Position numbers and translations under genes: made by a program
From: Treponema sp. UBA6367
GTDB lineage: Bacteria; Spirochaetota; Spirochaetia; Treponematales; Treponemataceae
DNA: 50,313 nt
Assembly: GCA_002437725.1 (NCBI GenBank)
Contig: DJRF01000006.1
Span: 1-50,313 of the forward strand
Reading direction: 5' to 3'
Notes under the pieces: model-generated
Databases searched by the model: none
What the model saw: only the letters and a program-made list of their open reading frames with translations
What the model was told of the DNA's origin: nothing
Part shown: piece by piece, positions 42,908-50,195 of the stretch
Numbering within the stretch: position 1 is the stretch's first letter
Layout of the letters: each line of letters begins with the position of its first letter

Positions 42908-43980
42908 CAAAACATATAAGCAAAACTACACCTATAAGTATTATACTGAACGTTATTCTAATTATAAATGCAATTATAGTTCTGTATCCGGTATTGTTTA
43001 CAATTAGTTCTGCTCTTACAAAATCAAATTCTCTTGCAGCAACATCTGTAATTCCTTTTACAAAGCAGATTGACGAAACTGTAGTGGAAGAATGTTATAA
43101 ATGTAAGGGAACTGGGCTTCTCAAAGAAGAGATAAAAAAGTCTGGTAAAAACGAGGCTGGAAAGAAAATAACTTGGACTGAAACTAAAACTTCAGAATGT
43201 CCTGTTTGTCACGGTGAAGGTAAAATTTCAAGACTAAAGACAAAGTTCGCTTTCAAGAAGCCATCTTTATATCAGTTTAGAAGGCTTCTTACAGACAATG
43301 ACAAACTTGTAGCTGGTTCTACAACAGAGCACGGAACAAACTACAAAATGTGGTATTTGAATACTCTTAAAATTGCATGTCTTAACACAATTTTGACTGT
43401 ATTTATCTGTACACTTTCTGGTTATATTTTCTCTAGATTTAGGTTTGTGGGAAGAAAACAGATTCTTTCTGGAATGATTGTATTGCAGATGTTCCCAAGT
43501 TTTATTGGTATGGTTGCAACTTATGTAATCCTTTTAAAGTTTAATGCATTAAATACCTTGTGGGGACTTGTTTTGGTATACGCTGCAGGTAGCATTCCAT
43601 TCAACAGCCAGCTGATGAAAGGTTACTTTGATACAATGCCAAAGGATATCGCCGAAGCTGCCTATATAGATGGAGCTTCTCCTTTAGTTGCATTCTTAAG
43701 AGTAATTCTTCCTGCTGCAAAGCCACAGATTGTTTTCTTGGGACTTACAAGTTTTACAGGTCCTTGGATGGACTTCATCTTCCCTAAGATGGTTCTTCGA
43801 AGCGATGACAAGAAAACGCTTGCAGTTGGTTTGTACGAAATGATTAATGGTCGTTCAAATGACAACTTTACAATGTTTGCGGCCGGCGCGTTGCTTGTAG
43901 CAGTTCCTTTTGCAGTCTTGTTTATGGCAGGACAAAAGACATTGCTTACATCACTTGCTGGTACAAGCGGTAAAGAGTAA
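42904..43980 (+). CDS. malG: MalG-like permease carrying DnaJ-type CxxCxGxG motifs
   Basis: 358 aa. TM1 is about 11-38. The first loop contains an insert of about 60 residues with two exact DnaJ zinc-finger motifs, CYKCKGTG (64-71) and CPVCHGEG (99-106). The permease core follows, with five more membrane segments and the EAA loop AEAAYIDGASPLVAFLRVIL. Topology puts the cysteine loop outside the inner membrane. The rest of the sequence is ordinary MalG. It overlaps malF by 4 nt and is followed by a strong terminator. Whether the motif binds zinc or forms disulfides cannot be told from sequence. Confidence 0.9.
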   Translation: MTKHISKTTPISIILNVILIINAIIVLYPVLFTISSALTKSNSLAATSVIPFTKQIDETVVEECYKCKGTGLLKEEIKKSGKNEAGKKITWTETKTSECPVCHGEGKISRLKTKFAFKKPSLYQFRRLLTDNDKLVAGSTTEHGTNYKMWYLNTLKIACLNTILTVFICTLSGYIFSRFRFVGRKQILSGMIVLQMFPSFIGMVATYVILLKFNALNTLWGLVLVYAAGSIPFNSQLMKGYFDTMPKDIAEAAYIDGASPLVAFLRVILPAAKPQIVFLGLTSFTGPWMDFIFPKMVLRSDDKKTLAVGLYEMINGRSNDNFTMFAAGALLVAVPFAVLFMAGQKTLLTSLAGTSGKE

Positions 43981-44007
43981 TCTGTATTTATACATTTCCT
44001 AACTTAA

Positions 44008-44051
44008 GGGCGGTTGTTTGCAAAAAAAATTGCAGCAACCGCCTTTTTTTT
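44008..44051 (+). terminator. Rho-independent terminator after malG
   Basis: GGCGGTTG (44009-44016) pairs with CAACCGCC (44036-44043), extended inside by TTGCAA/TTGCAG-like pairing, followed by eight T. It ends the malE-malF-malG transcript, so the amylase gene should have its own promoter. Confidence 0.92.
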
Positions 44052-44107
44052 GCAACTTACAAAAAAATCAGTGGTTTTGTTCTAAAAGATGTTTTATAAT
44101 GAATAAA

Positions 44108-44183
44108 GTTTAAGTTTGCGTTGCAAACTTTTCTATACAACTGCAATTTTCTCACTTAGTTGAGAAACAATTTAAAAAGTCAA
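44108..44183 (+). repeat. intergenic repeat family C, copy 2 (leader of the amylase gene)
   Basis: AAGTTTGCGTTGCAAACTT hairpin, then TTTCTCACTTAGTTGAGAAA and TTTAAAAAGTCAA. It matches copy 1 (20223-20295) read on the minus strand. Both end about 45-50 nt before the start codon of a secreted protein. A promoter could overlap it; none is convincing. Confidence 0.65.
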
Positions 44184-44227
44184 AACAAAAGTTAAAATTT
44201 TTTTCTTTGGCTTTTTATGGGGGAAAT

Positions 44228-46000
44228 ATGTATAAAAACAAAATGCAGCATACTTTAAAAGCTGTTGCTGTAATATCTTGTGCTCTTGTTTGTGCGACTT
44301 CGATTTTTGCAAAACCTAAGGCTGCAAAAAAGGTTAATCCTGAATTGGCAGTTACAGAACTTGCTCCTGTAACAAGAACTTCTGAAAAACCTACAGAAGG
44401 AGTTTACTATAGTCTTTTTGTTCGTTCTTTTGCAGACGGAAATGGCGATGGTATTGGTGATTTTAAAGGTCTTGTAAAAAAACTTGACTATTTAAACGAT
44501 GGAAATGACCTTACTACAGACGACCTTGGCGTTACAGGAATTTGGCTTCTTCCGATTTTTGCATCTCAGTCGTATCATGGATATGATGTTGATGATTACT
44601 ATTCTATAAATCCAGAATATGGAACAATGGAAGATTTTGAAACTTTTATTGCAGAATGTAAAAAAAGAGGAATAGATGTAATTATCGACATGACTTGTAA
44701 CCATTCTTCTACTTATTGCGACTGGTTTAAAGCTTCTAGAAAGCCTGACAGCCCTTATAGAACTTGGTATAGATGGATAAGCGATGAAGATACATCAAAT
44801 CCTGAACTTGGTTACAACGGACCTTATAACTTAAAGCAAAAGGGCTTGGGCGGAGCTATTTGGAATCTTGATCTTATGAATAAAGGTACAGATTCAAAAG
44901 GCCGCGAAATGTACTACTATTACGCAGGTCTTTTTGGCTCTCATATGCCAGATTTTAATATGGATACACAGGCAGTTCGCGAAGAATTTAAGAAAGTGTT
45001 CAAGTTTTGGCTTGATAAAGGAGTAAGCGGATTCCGTTTTGACGCTGCAGGCCACATTTATAATAGCGCAGAAGTTCGGCCAGGAACTGAAACTATTACA
45101 AAGGCGATTGCTTTTTGGAAAGAAATGAACGACTACATTTTAAGCGTAAAGCCAGATGCTTACAGTGTTGCTGAAGTTTGGGAGCCTACCGCAGTTCGTG
45201 CAAAATATATGGGTGGAATGCAGTCAAATTTCCACTTTGATTTAGGAACTCTTATTGCAAGCATTATAAACAATCAAGAGCTTAACGACATAAAAAATGT
45301 TGCTCCAGATACAGATTCTTCTACATATAACGGATTTGCCCGCTCTCTTGAAAGCCAGTATGCAATGTATGCTTCAAACAATCCTGACTATATAGATGCG
45401 CCATTCCTTTCAAACCATGATCAGCCTAGAAGTGCCGCTTCTCTTAGAAATAAACCAGATAAAATAAAACTTGCTGCTGATATGTATATTCTTGCAGAAG
45501 GAATTCCATTTATCTATTACGGAGAAGAAATTGCCATGAAAAGCGGAGCAGACGATCCTTCAAAACGAACACCAATGGTTTGGAATGTAGAAGGAAAAGA
45601 TAAATTAACTCCTACTTGGATAAATTCTCCTGTATATAAAAACGCTGGTGTTTATAACAAGAAAACTGTTTCTGTAAAAGAACAGTCAAAAGATCCTGAT
45701 TCTGTTTTGAATCATTATAAAAGGGTTGTGCGCGTAAAAACTGCTCACCCAGCATTAAGCCGTGGCCGATTAAAGGCTGTTAGTTGCGGAAATCCAGTCC
45801 TTGAATCATGGGTTATGGAATGTGATACAGAAAAAGCCTTTGTAGTTCACAATGTTTCTTCTAAGCAGACTATTACAGTAACACTTCCAGAAGGTTGCGA
45901 TATGCCAATGGTTTATACCGCAAAACCTGAATCAAAGGTTGAAGGCGGAAAACTTACAATTCCACCTATGTGTTCTGTTGTTTTAGCTCAGAATAAATAG
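44228..46000 (+). CDS. secreted GH13 alpha-amylase
   Basis: 590 aa with signal peptide (LKAVAVISCALVCATSIFA). GH13 regions are intact: DGNGDGIGDFKGL (calcium-binding type loop), GYDVDDYYSINPEYGTM, DVIIDMTCNHSS, nucleophile D272 in GFRFDAAGH, acid E316 in SVAEVWEP and D398 in LSNHDQPR. A C-terminal beta domain ends the protein. It hydrolyses alpha-1,4-glucan or maltodextrin in the periplasm or outside. A GGGGGAAAT ribosome site precedes the ATG at 44228; the frame is open from 44207 but that start is unlikely. Its own transcript is implied by the terminator upstream. A family A repeat begins right after the stop. Confidence 0.9.
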   Translation: MYKNKMQHTLKAVAVISCALVCATSIFAKPKAAKKVNPELAVTELAPVTRTSEKPTEGVYYSLFVRSFADGNGDGIGDFKGLVKKLDYLNDGNDLTTDDLGVTGIWLLPIFASQSYHGYDVDDYYSINPEYGTMEDFETFIAECKKRGIDVIIDMTCNHSSTYCDWFKASRKPDSPYRTWYRWISDEDTSNPELGYNGPYNLKQKGLGGAIWNLDLMNKGTDSKGREMYYYYAGLFGSHMPDFNMDTQAVREEFKKVFKFWLDKGVSGFRFDAAGHIYNSAEVRPGTETITKAIAFWKEMNDYILSVKPDAYSVAEVWEPTAVRAKYMGGMQSNFHFDLGTLIASIINNQELNDIKNVAPDTDSSTYNGFARSLESQYAMYASNNPDYIDAPFLSNHDQPRSAASLRNKPDKIKLAADMYILAEGIPFIYYGEEIAMKSGADDPSKRTPMVWNVEGKDKLTPTWINSPVYKNAGVYNKKTVSVKEQSKDPDSVLNHYKRVVRVKTAHPALSRGRLKAVSCGNPVLESWVMECDTEKAFVVHNVSSKQTITVTLPEGCDMPMVYTAKPESKVEGGKLTIPPMCSVVLAQNK

Positions 46001-46088
46001 TCCTAGTGCCGAGTTTTTTATAAATTGTGAAAAAAATGCTTTCAGCGTTTTTATTCTTTTTTACAAAAAACTCGAAATTTAGGCTAGT
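46001..46088. repeat. intergenic repeat family A, copy 5 (short form)
   Basis: CCTAGTGCCGAGTTTTTTATA and ACAAAAAACTCGAAATTTAGG form the arms, with GCTTTCAGCG between. It exactly fills the gap between the convergent stops of the amylase and HAD genes, so it probably ends both transcripts. Confidence 0.72.
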
Positions 46089-46735
46089 TAAAGAAAAGTT
46101 TTTATTTCGTTCAGGCTTGTGCAAATTTTATTGCACAAGCCTTTTATTTCTTGGGTTGGTTGCACTTTGTCTGGGACCATTATTGTAAACAATCCGGCTG
46201 AATATGCGCTTTTTATTCCATTAAAACTATCTTCTATGGCGGCACATTCGCTTGGCTTCATTCCAATTGAAGAGCATGCAATTTTATATATTTCCGGGTC
46301 GGGCTTTGAATGAACAACCATATCTCCTGTAGTTATAGTTTTAAAAAAGCGCTTTACACCAGTTGCTTCTAATTGCCGGTGAACAGAAGATGACCTTGTA
46401 GAAGACGCTAGGGCTAGCGTATACTTTTTACTTAAGTATTCAAGCGTTTCTTTTACATAGGGCATAAGGGGAATGCCTTCTTTTTTTTCTATTTCAAAAA
46501 ATAATTCGGATGTCCGTTCAAGAAAATCTTCGCTTTTAAAATTTTTACCATATACTGAACGCAAAATATTGCACGTGTCGGCACGGTTTGCCCCCATGCA
46601 AATCTCTTTTGTTTTTTCTATATCAGAAAGATTGTATTCTTTTGCGGCAATGTCCCAAGTCTTCCAGCTTATAGTTTCGCTGTCTAGAATAACTCCATCC
46701 ATATCAAAAATAATAGCTTTAATTTTCTGTTCCAT
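46088..46735 (-). CDS. HAD-superfamily phosphatase/phosphomutase (beta-phosphoglucomutase-like)
   Basis: 215 aa. HAD motif I IIFDMDGVILDSE (nucleophile and acid Asp), a helical cap, motif II LALASSTRS, motif III lysine in VVHSKPDPEIY and motif IV AAIEDSFNGIKSAYSAG. This pattern fits the beta-phosphoglucomutase/sugar phosphatase group. A role in maltose breakdown is possible given the neighbouring locus but no maltose phosphorylase is present. The ATG at 46735 lies 8 nt after a -10 box; an upstream ATG at 46753 overlaps the promoter. Confidence 0.85.
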   Translation of the reverse strand: MEQKIKAIIFDMDGVILDSETISWKTWDIAAKEYNLSDIEKTKEICMGANRADTCNILRSVYGKNFKSEDFLERTSELFFEIEKKEGIPLMPYVKETLEYLSKKYTLALASSTRSSSVHRQLEATGVKRFFKTITTGDMVVHSKPDPEIYKIACSSIGMKPSECAAIEDSFNGIKSAYSAGLFTIMVPDKVQPTQEIKGLCNKICTSLNEIKTFL

Positions 46736-46743
46736 GATTTTAG

Positions 46744-46772
46744 AGTATAGCATTTTGCCTTTTTGTAGTCTA
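46744..46772 (-). promoter_or_regulatory. promoter of the HAD gene
   Basis: Minus strand: TAGACT (46772-46767), a 17-nt spacer and TATACT (46749-46744), ending 8 nt before the ATG at 46735. Leaderless message expected. Confidence 0.55.
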
Positions 46773-46831
46773 TTTTAAGATTTATGATTGACTTGCAGAC
46801 AGTGCATTTTTTCTATAAACTAAAAGTCATT

Positions 46832-47539
46832 ATGAACAAACAGGAACAAGAACAGCTTTATGCTGAAATAAATGGACTCCTTGAGCTTTACAATATGGCT
46901 CCTTCTATTTCTAAAGATAAACGTTTTGTTTTAGATGACGTGAAAGATATGTATTCAAGGATGTTTTCCTACATAATAAAAGATGAAAATCAAATAAACC
47001 GTTTGCAAGTTTGGATGGATGAGCATGATTTTTGGAAAAGTCCCGCTTCAACAAGATTTCATGGCGATTTTGAAAGTGGCTTGTGTGTTCACACGCTTAT
47101 GGTTATAGTTCAAACTTTAAAATTCGCCCAGCCTGTGTTAAAAGATTTTTTTGAAAGTCCTTTGGCAGATAACTTTAATTTTACCGCCAAGGATATTTTT
47201 TTATCAGCTCTTGTGCACGATTTTTGTAAAGCTGGAAGTTATGGCATTGAATATAGAAATGCAAAGGATTTTCAGGGGAATTGGATAAAAAAACCGTTTT
47301 TTAAAACTCGCGAAAATCTTCGCAATTTGGGGCATGGTAACGAATCTGTTTTAATTCTTTTGGAAATTTTGCCAGAATATGTAAAAAACAGATGTGTAAT
47401 AGAAGCTGTTAGCCGCCACATGGGATTTAGCGATCTTTCGGATTTAGAAAGAATGAATTATTCAAACTTTTTGCAAAATCCTCTTGTGGTTCTTATTCAG
47501 TTGGCTGATCAAAGCGCGGCCGCCTGGTATGATTGCTAA
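46832..47539 (+). CDS. HD-domain phosphohydrolase-like protein
   Basis: 235 aa. The metal-binding HD pattern is visible: HGDFESGLCVHTLMV, ALVHDFCKAGSYG, and a later histidine in AVSRHMGFSD. Such proteins cleave phosphate from nucleotides or related compounds; the substrate is unknown. The ATG at 46832 is chosen; the frame opens at 46784 but those residues overlap the divergent promoter zone. TATAAA at 46814-46819 may be its -10 box, leaving a leader of about 5 nt, but the nearest TTGACT is 20 nt from it. Confidence 0.75.
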   Translation: MNKQEQEQLYAEINGLLELYNMAPSISKDKRFVLDDVKDMYSRMFSYIIKDENQINRLQVWMDEHDFWKSPASTRFHGDFESGLCVHTLMVIVQTLKFAQPVLKDFFESPLADNFNFTAKDIFLSALVHDFCKAGSYGIEYRNAKDFQGNWIKKPFFKTRENLRNLGHGNESVLILLEILPEYVKNRCVIEAVSRHMGFSDLSDLERMNYSNFLQNPLVVLIQLADQSAAAWYDC

Positions 47540-47612
47540 AAATAAAACTTCTTGCTAAAAAGATTTTCTTTTTGACAAGTTTTAAAATTGTAAAATATTT
47601 ATAGGAACTTTT

Positions 47613-49667
47613 ATGTCTTTTGATTTGAAAAAAATGCGAAATATTGGCATTATGGCTCACATTGATGCTGGAAAAACTACTACAACTGAAAGAATTCTTT
47701 TTTACACAGGAAAGATTCATAAAATCGGTGAAATTGATGACGGTCAAGCCACAATGGACTGGATGCAGCAGGAACAGGAGCGTGGAATTACAATCTGTTC
47801 TGCAGCGACAACTACAACTTGGAAAAATTACCAGATAAACATAATCGACACACCGGGACACGTGGATTTTACCGCAGAAGTTGAGCGTTCTTTGCGAGTT
47901 CTTGACGGAGCGGTCGCCGTTATTTGCGCCGTTGATGGGGTTCAGCCGCAAACAGAAACTGTTTGGAAGCAGGCGGACGATTTTAATGTTCCTCGCCTTT
48001 GCTTTATGAACAAAATGGACAGAATTGGAGCGGACTTTTTCGGTTCGATGGAAGATGTTCATCAGAAATTTGGTGTAGAATGTTTGGCTCTGCAAATTCC
48101 AATTGGGGAAGGACAGGATTTTGAAGGCGTTATAGATTTGCTTTCTATGAAAGAGCTTAGATTTGAAGGCGATGAAGGCGAAAAAGTTGTTGAAAGCGAA
48201 ATTGATGAGTCAAGAAAGGCTAGCGCAGAAGAATGGAGGGCAAAACTTGTAGACCAAGTTGCTTCAGGCGATGATGAGCTTGCAGAACTGTATCTGGAAG
48301 GTAAAGAAATATCTGTTGAGCAATTAAAAAATGCAATACGAAAAGGAACTATAAATCACGTTTATGTTCCATTTGTTATGGGCAGCGCTCGCCACAATCA
48401 AGGCGTTCAGCCGCTTATAGACGCAGTTGTTGATTACCTTCCTGCTCCTAACGAAGTTCCTCCTGCCAAAGGAATTCACGTAAAAAAAGATGCTGAAGAA
48501 ACTGTAGAAATTCCTTGCGATCCTGCAAAGCAAGCTTTGGGATTAGTTTTTAAAATCCAGTATGACCGCGAAATGGGAAGCCTTTGCTACGTTCGTATGT
48601 ATTCTGGAAAAATTTCTTCGGGAACACAAGTTTATAATGTAAGCAAAAAAAAGAGAGAACGCGTAAACAGAATCCTTCGTATGCATGCGGATAAAAGTGA
48701 GCCGCTTACAACTTTAGAAGCTGGCGATATTGCTGTATTCGTAGGATTAAAACTCGCTCAGACAGGAGATTCTATCGGAAGCGAAGGCTTTCCAGTTCTT
48801 CTTGAAAAGCCAGTGTTCCCTCAGCCTGTTATTTCTGTTGCGCTAGAGCCAGAAAGCATGAGTGAACGCGACAAAATGAACGAAACTCTAGAAATCCTTA
48901 CAAAAGAAGACCCTACGTTTACATACCACGATGATGCAGAAACTGGTCAGTTGATTATAAGCGGAATGGGAGAACTTCATTTGGACGTTCTTGTAACTCG
49001 AATGAAAGACGACTTTGGTGTAAAGTGCCGCGTTGGAGCTCCACAGGTTACTTATAGGGAATCTGTTTCTTCTAGTGCGGATTGCACGGAATCTTTTGAA
49101 AAAGTTCTTGGCGGAAAACCTGCCTATGCTGGTATTACAGTTCATGTTGAGCAAAGAAATCAAGGCGAAGGAAATAGTTATTCTTGCACAGTTCATAATC
49201 AAAATATTCCTGAAGAAATTTATGAAGCAATTGAGAACAGTTTTAAGGGGTCTTTGGAGTCTGGAATAAATTGCGGCTATCCTTGTACCGATGTGGGAAT
49301 TACTGTTACTGGAATAGACTACAATGAAGAAACTGCTTCCACTTTTGCGTTTGAAGCGTGCGCCGCTCAGGCTTTTGATAAAGTTTGCAACATGGCGCAG
49401 CCAAAACTGCTTGAGCCTGTAATGAATGTTGATATTTCGTGCCCTAAGGAATTTGTAGGCGACGCAATGAGCCAAATGACTCAGCGAGGCGGCATAATTT
49501 TGGGTCAGGATTCAAAGTCTAATTGCGAGATTATTCATGCACAGGCGCCAATGGCAAAAATGTTTGGGTTCAGTACAAATCTTCGCTCTGCAACCCAAGG
49601 AAGAGCTAGTTTTAGCATGGAATTTAGTCACTTTCAGGAAAAAGTTGGCGGATTGAATAATTTTTAG
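47613..49667 (+). CDS. elongation factor G paralogue
   Basis: 684 aa translation GTPase. G motifs: AHIDAGKTT (15-23), QEQERGITICSAATT switch I, DTPGHVDFT (79-87) and NKMD (133-136). Domains II-V follow, with GMGELHLDVLVTRM and ending FSMEFSHFQEKV. It stands alone, without rpsL, rpsG or tuf, which fits the second EF-G of spirochaetes (one copy translocates, the other acts mainly in ribosome recycling) rather than the str-operon copy; this is inference. TTGACA lies at 47572-47577, and an AGGA site 9 nt before the ATG gives it a normal leader. Confidence 0.9.
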   Translation: MSFDLKKMRNIGIMAHIDAGKTTTTERILFYTGKIHKIGEIDDGQATMDWMQQEQERGITICSAATTTTWKNYQINIIDTPGHVDFTAEVERSLRVLDGAVAVICAVDGVQPQTETVWKQADDFNVPRLCFMNKMDRIGADFFGSMEDVHQKFGVECLALQIPIGEGQDFEGVIDLLSMKELRFEGDEGEKVVESEIDESRKASAEEWRAKLVDQVASGDDELAELYLEGKEISVEQLKNAIRKGTINHVYVPFVMGSARHNQGVQPLIDAVVDYLPAPNEVPPAKGIHVKKDAEETVEIPCDPAKQALGLVFKIQYDREMGSLCYVRMYSGKISSGTQVYNVSKKKRERVNRILRMHADKSEPLTTLEAGDIAVFVGLKLAQTGDSIGSEGFPVLLEKPVFPQPVISVALEPESMSERDKMNETLEILTKEDPTFTYHDDAETGQLIISGMGELHLDVLVTRMKDDFGVKCRVGAPQVTYRESVSSSADCTESFEKVLGGKPAYAGITVHVEQRNQGEGNSYSCTVHNQNIPEEIYEAIENSFKGSLESGINCGYPCTDVGITVTGIDYNEETASTFAFEACAAQAFDKVCNMAQPKLLEPVMNVDISCPKEFVGDAMSQMTQRGGIILGQDSKSNCEIIHAQAPMAKMFGFSTNLRSATQGRASFSMEFSHFQEKVGGLNNF

Positions 49668-49680
49668 GTCGTATTTTTGA

Positions 49681-49890
49681 TTAGCCCGAATTTCGAATTT
49701 TTAGAAAAAAAATAAAAGTGTAAGCAAATTTACAATTTGTGAAGATTTTGTGCGATAAGAACAATTAAGGTTGCATAGCAACCCAAATCTATTCAAACGA
49801 AGTGCGAGCGCAACCATCTGTAGCAAATTGGAAAGTCGCTGAAAGTGTTTTTTTTACAATTTATAAAAAACTCGACATTCGGGCTAATTA
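49681..49890. repeat. intergenic repeat family A, copy 6 (long form)
   Basis: About 210 nt, closely similar along its whole length to the copy at 30084-30296. Arms TTAGCCCGAATTTCGAATTT and AAACTCGACATTCGGGCTAA. The core repeats GCAAATTTACAATTTGTGAA, GATTTTGTGCGATAAG, GGTTGCATAGCAACC and CGAAGTGCGAGCGCAACCAT. It follows the EF-G stop by 13 nt. Confidence 0.8.
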
Positions 49891-49949
49891 AGATGAGTGT
49901 TTATTGAGTATAAAGTTCAAAAATATTTTGTTGGATATGTTGTTAGATA

Positions 49950-49978
49950 TTGACGTTTTTTTTTAGATTTGATATATT
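49950..49978 (+). promoter_or_regulatory. promoter of tRNA-Leu
   Basis: TTGACG at 49950-49955, a 17-nt spacer and TATATT at 49973-49978. The tRNA begins 11 nt later. Confidence 0.7.
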
Positions 49979-49989
49979 TCTAAACACAC

Positions 49990-50071
49990 GCGGCGATGGC
50001 GGAATTGGTAGACACGTAAGGTTGAGGTCCTTATGGCGAAAGCTGTGCAGGTTCAAGTCCTGTTCGCCGCA
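49990..50071 (+). tRNA. tRNA-Leu (anticodon GAG)
   Basis: Class II tRNA of 82 nt. The acceptor stem GCGGCGA (49990-49996) pairs with TCGCCGC (50064-50070), with discriminator A50071. The anticodon arm is TAAGG-TTGAGGT-CCTTA with anticodon GAG at 50024-50026, reading CUC and CUU. A variable arm and T-arm (GCAGG-TTCAAGT-CCTGT) are present. CCA is not encoded. Confidence 0.96.
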
Positions 50072-50115
50072 AAAAAGGCTGTTCTTAAAGTTTTCTTTTT
50101 GAACAGCCTTTTTGT
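50072..50115 (+). terminator. Rho-independent terminator of tRNA-Leu
   Basis: AAAAAGGCTGTTC pairs with GAACAGCCTTTTT around a loop of about 16 nt, ending in a T-run. Confidence 0.92.
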
Positions 50116-50116
50116 T

Positions 50117-50195
50117 TAGGGATTATACGAAGCTTAGATAAAAAGGCTGAGTCAAGGTCTTGAACTAAAGAGTGCCTTTTGCCAGCCGTATTTGT
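50117..50195 (+). repeat. intergenic repeat family B, copy 3
   Basis: AAAAAGGCTGAGTCAAGGTC, then GCCTTTTGCCAGCCGTATTT. GGCTG and CAGCC pair where copy 1 has CTGA/TCAG instead, so base pairing is kept while the sequence differs. As with copy 1, it directly follows a plus-strand terminator. Confidence 0.7.

Noticed and set aside
46788..46819. Promoter pair TTGACT/TATAAA before the HD-domain gene as another leaderless example.
   Set aside because: The spacing is 20 nt and the -10 box is 12 nt from the ATG, so it does not meet the standard used for the other cases.
47493..49475. Open frames of about 200 codons antisense to the EF-G paralogue (47493-48095 and 48888-49475).
   Set aside because: The sense frame encodes a complete translation factor; the antisense products resemble no family and lack starts with ribosome sites.
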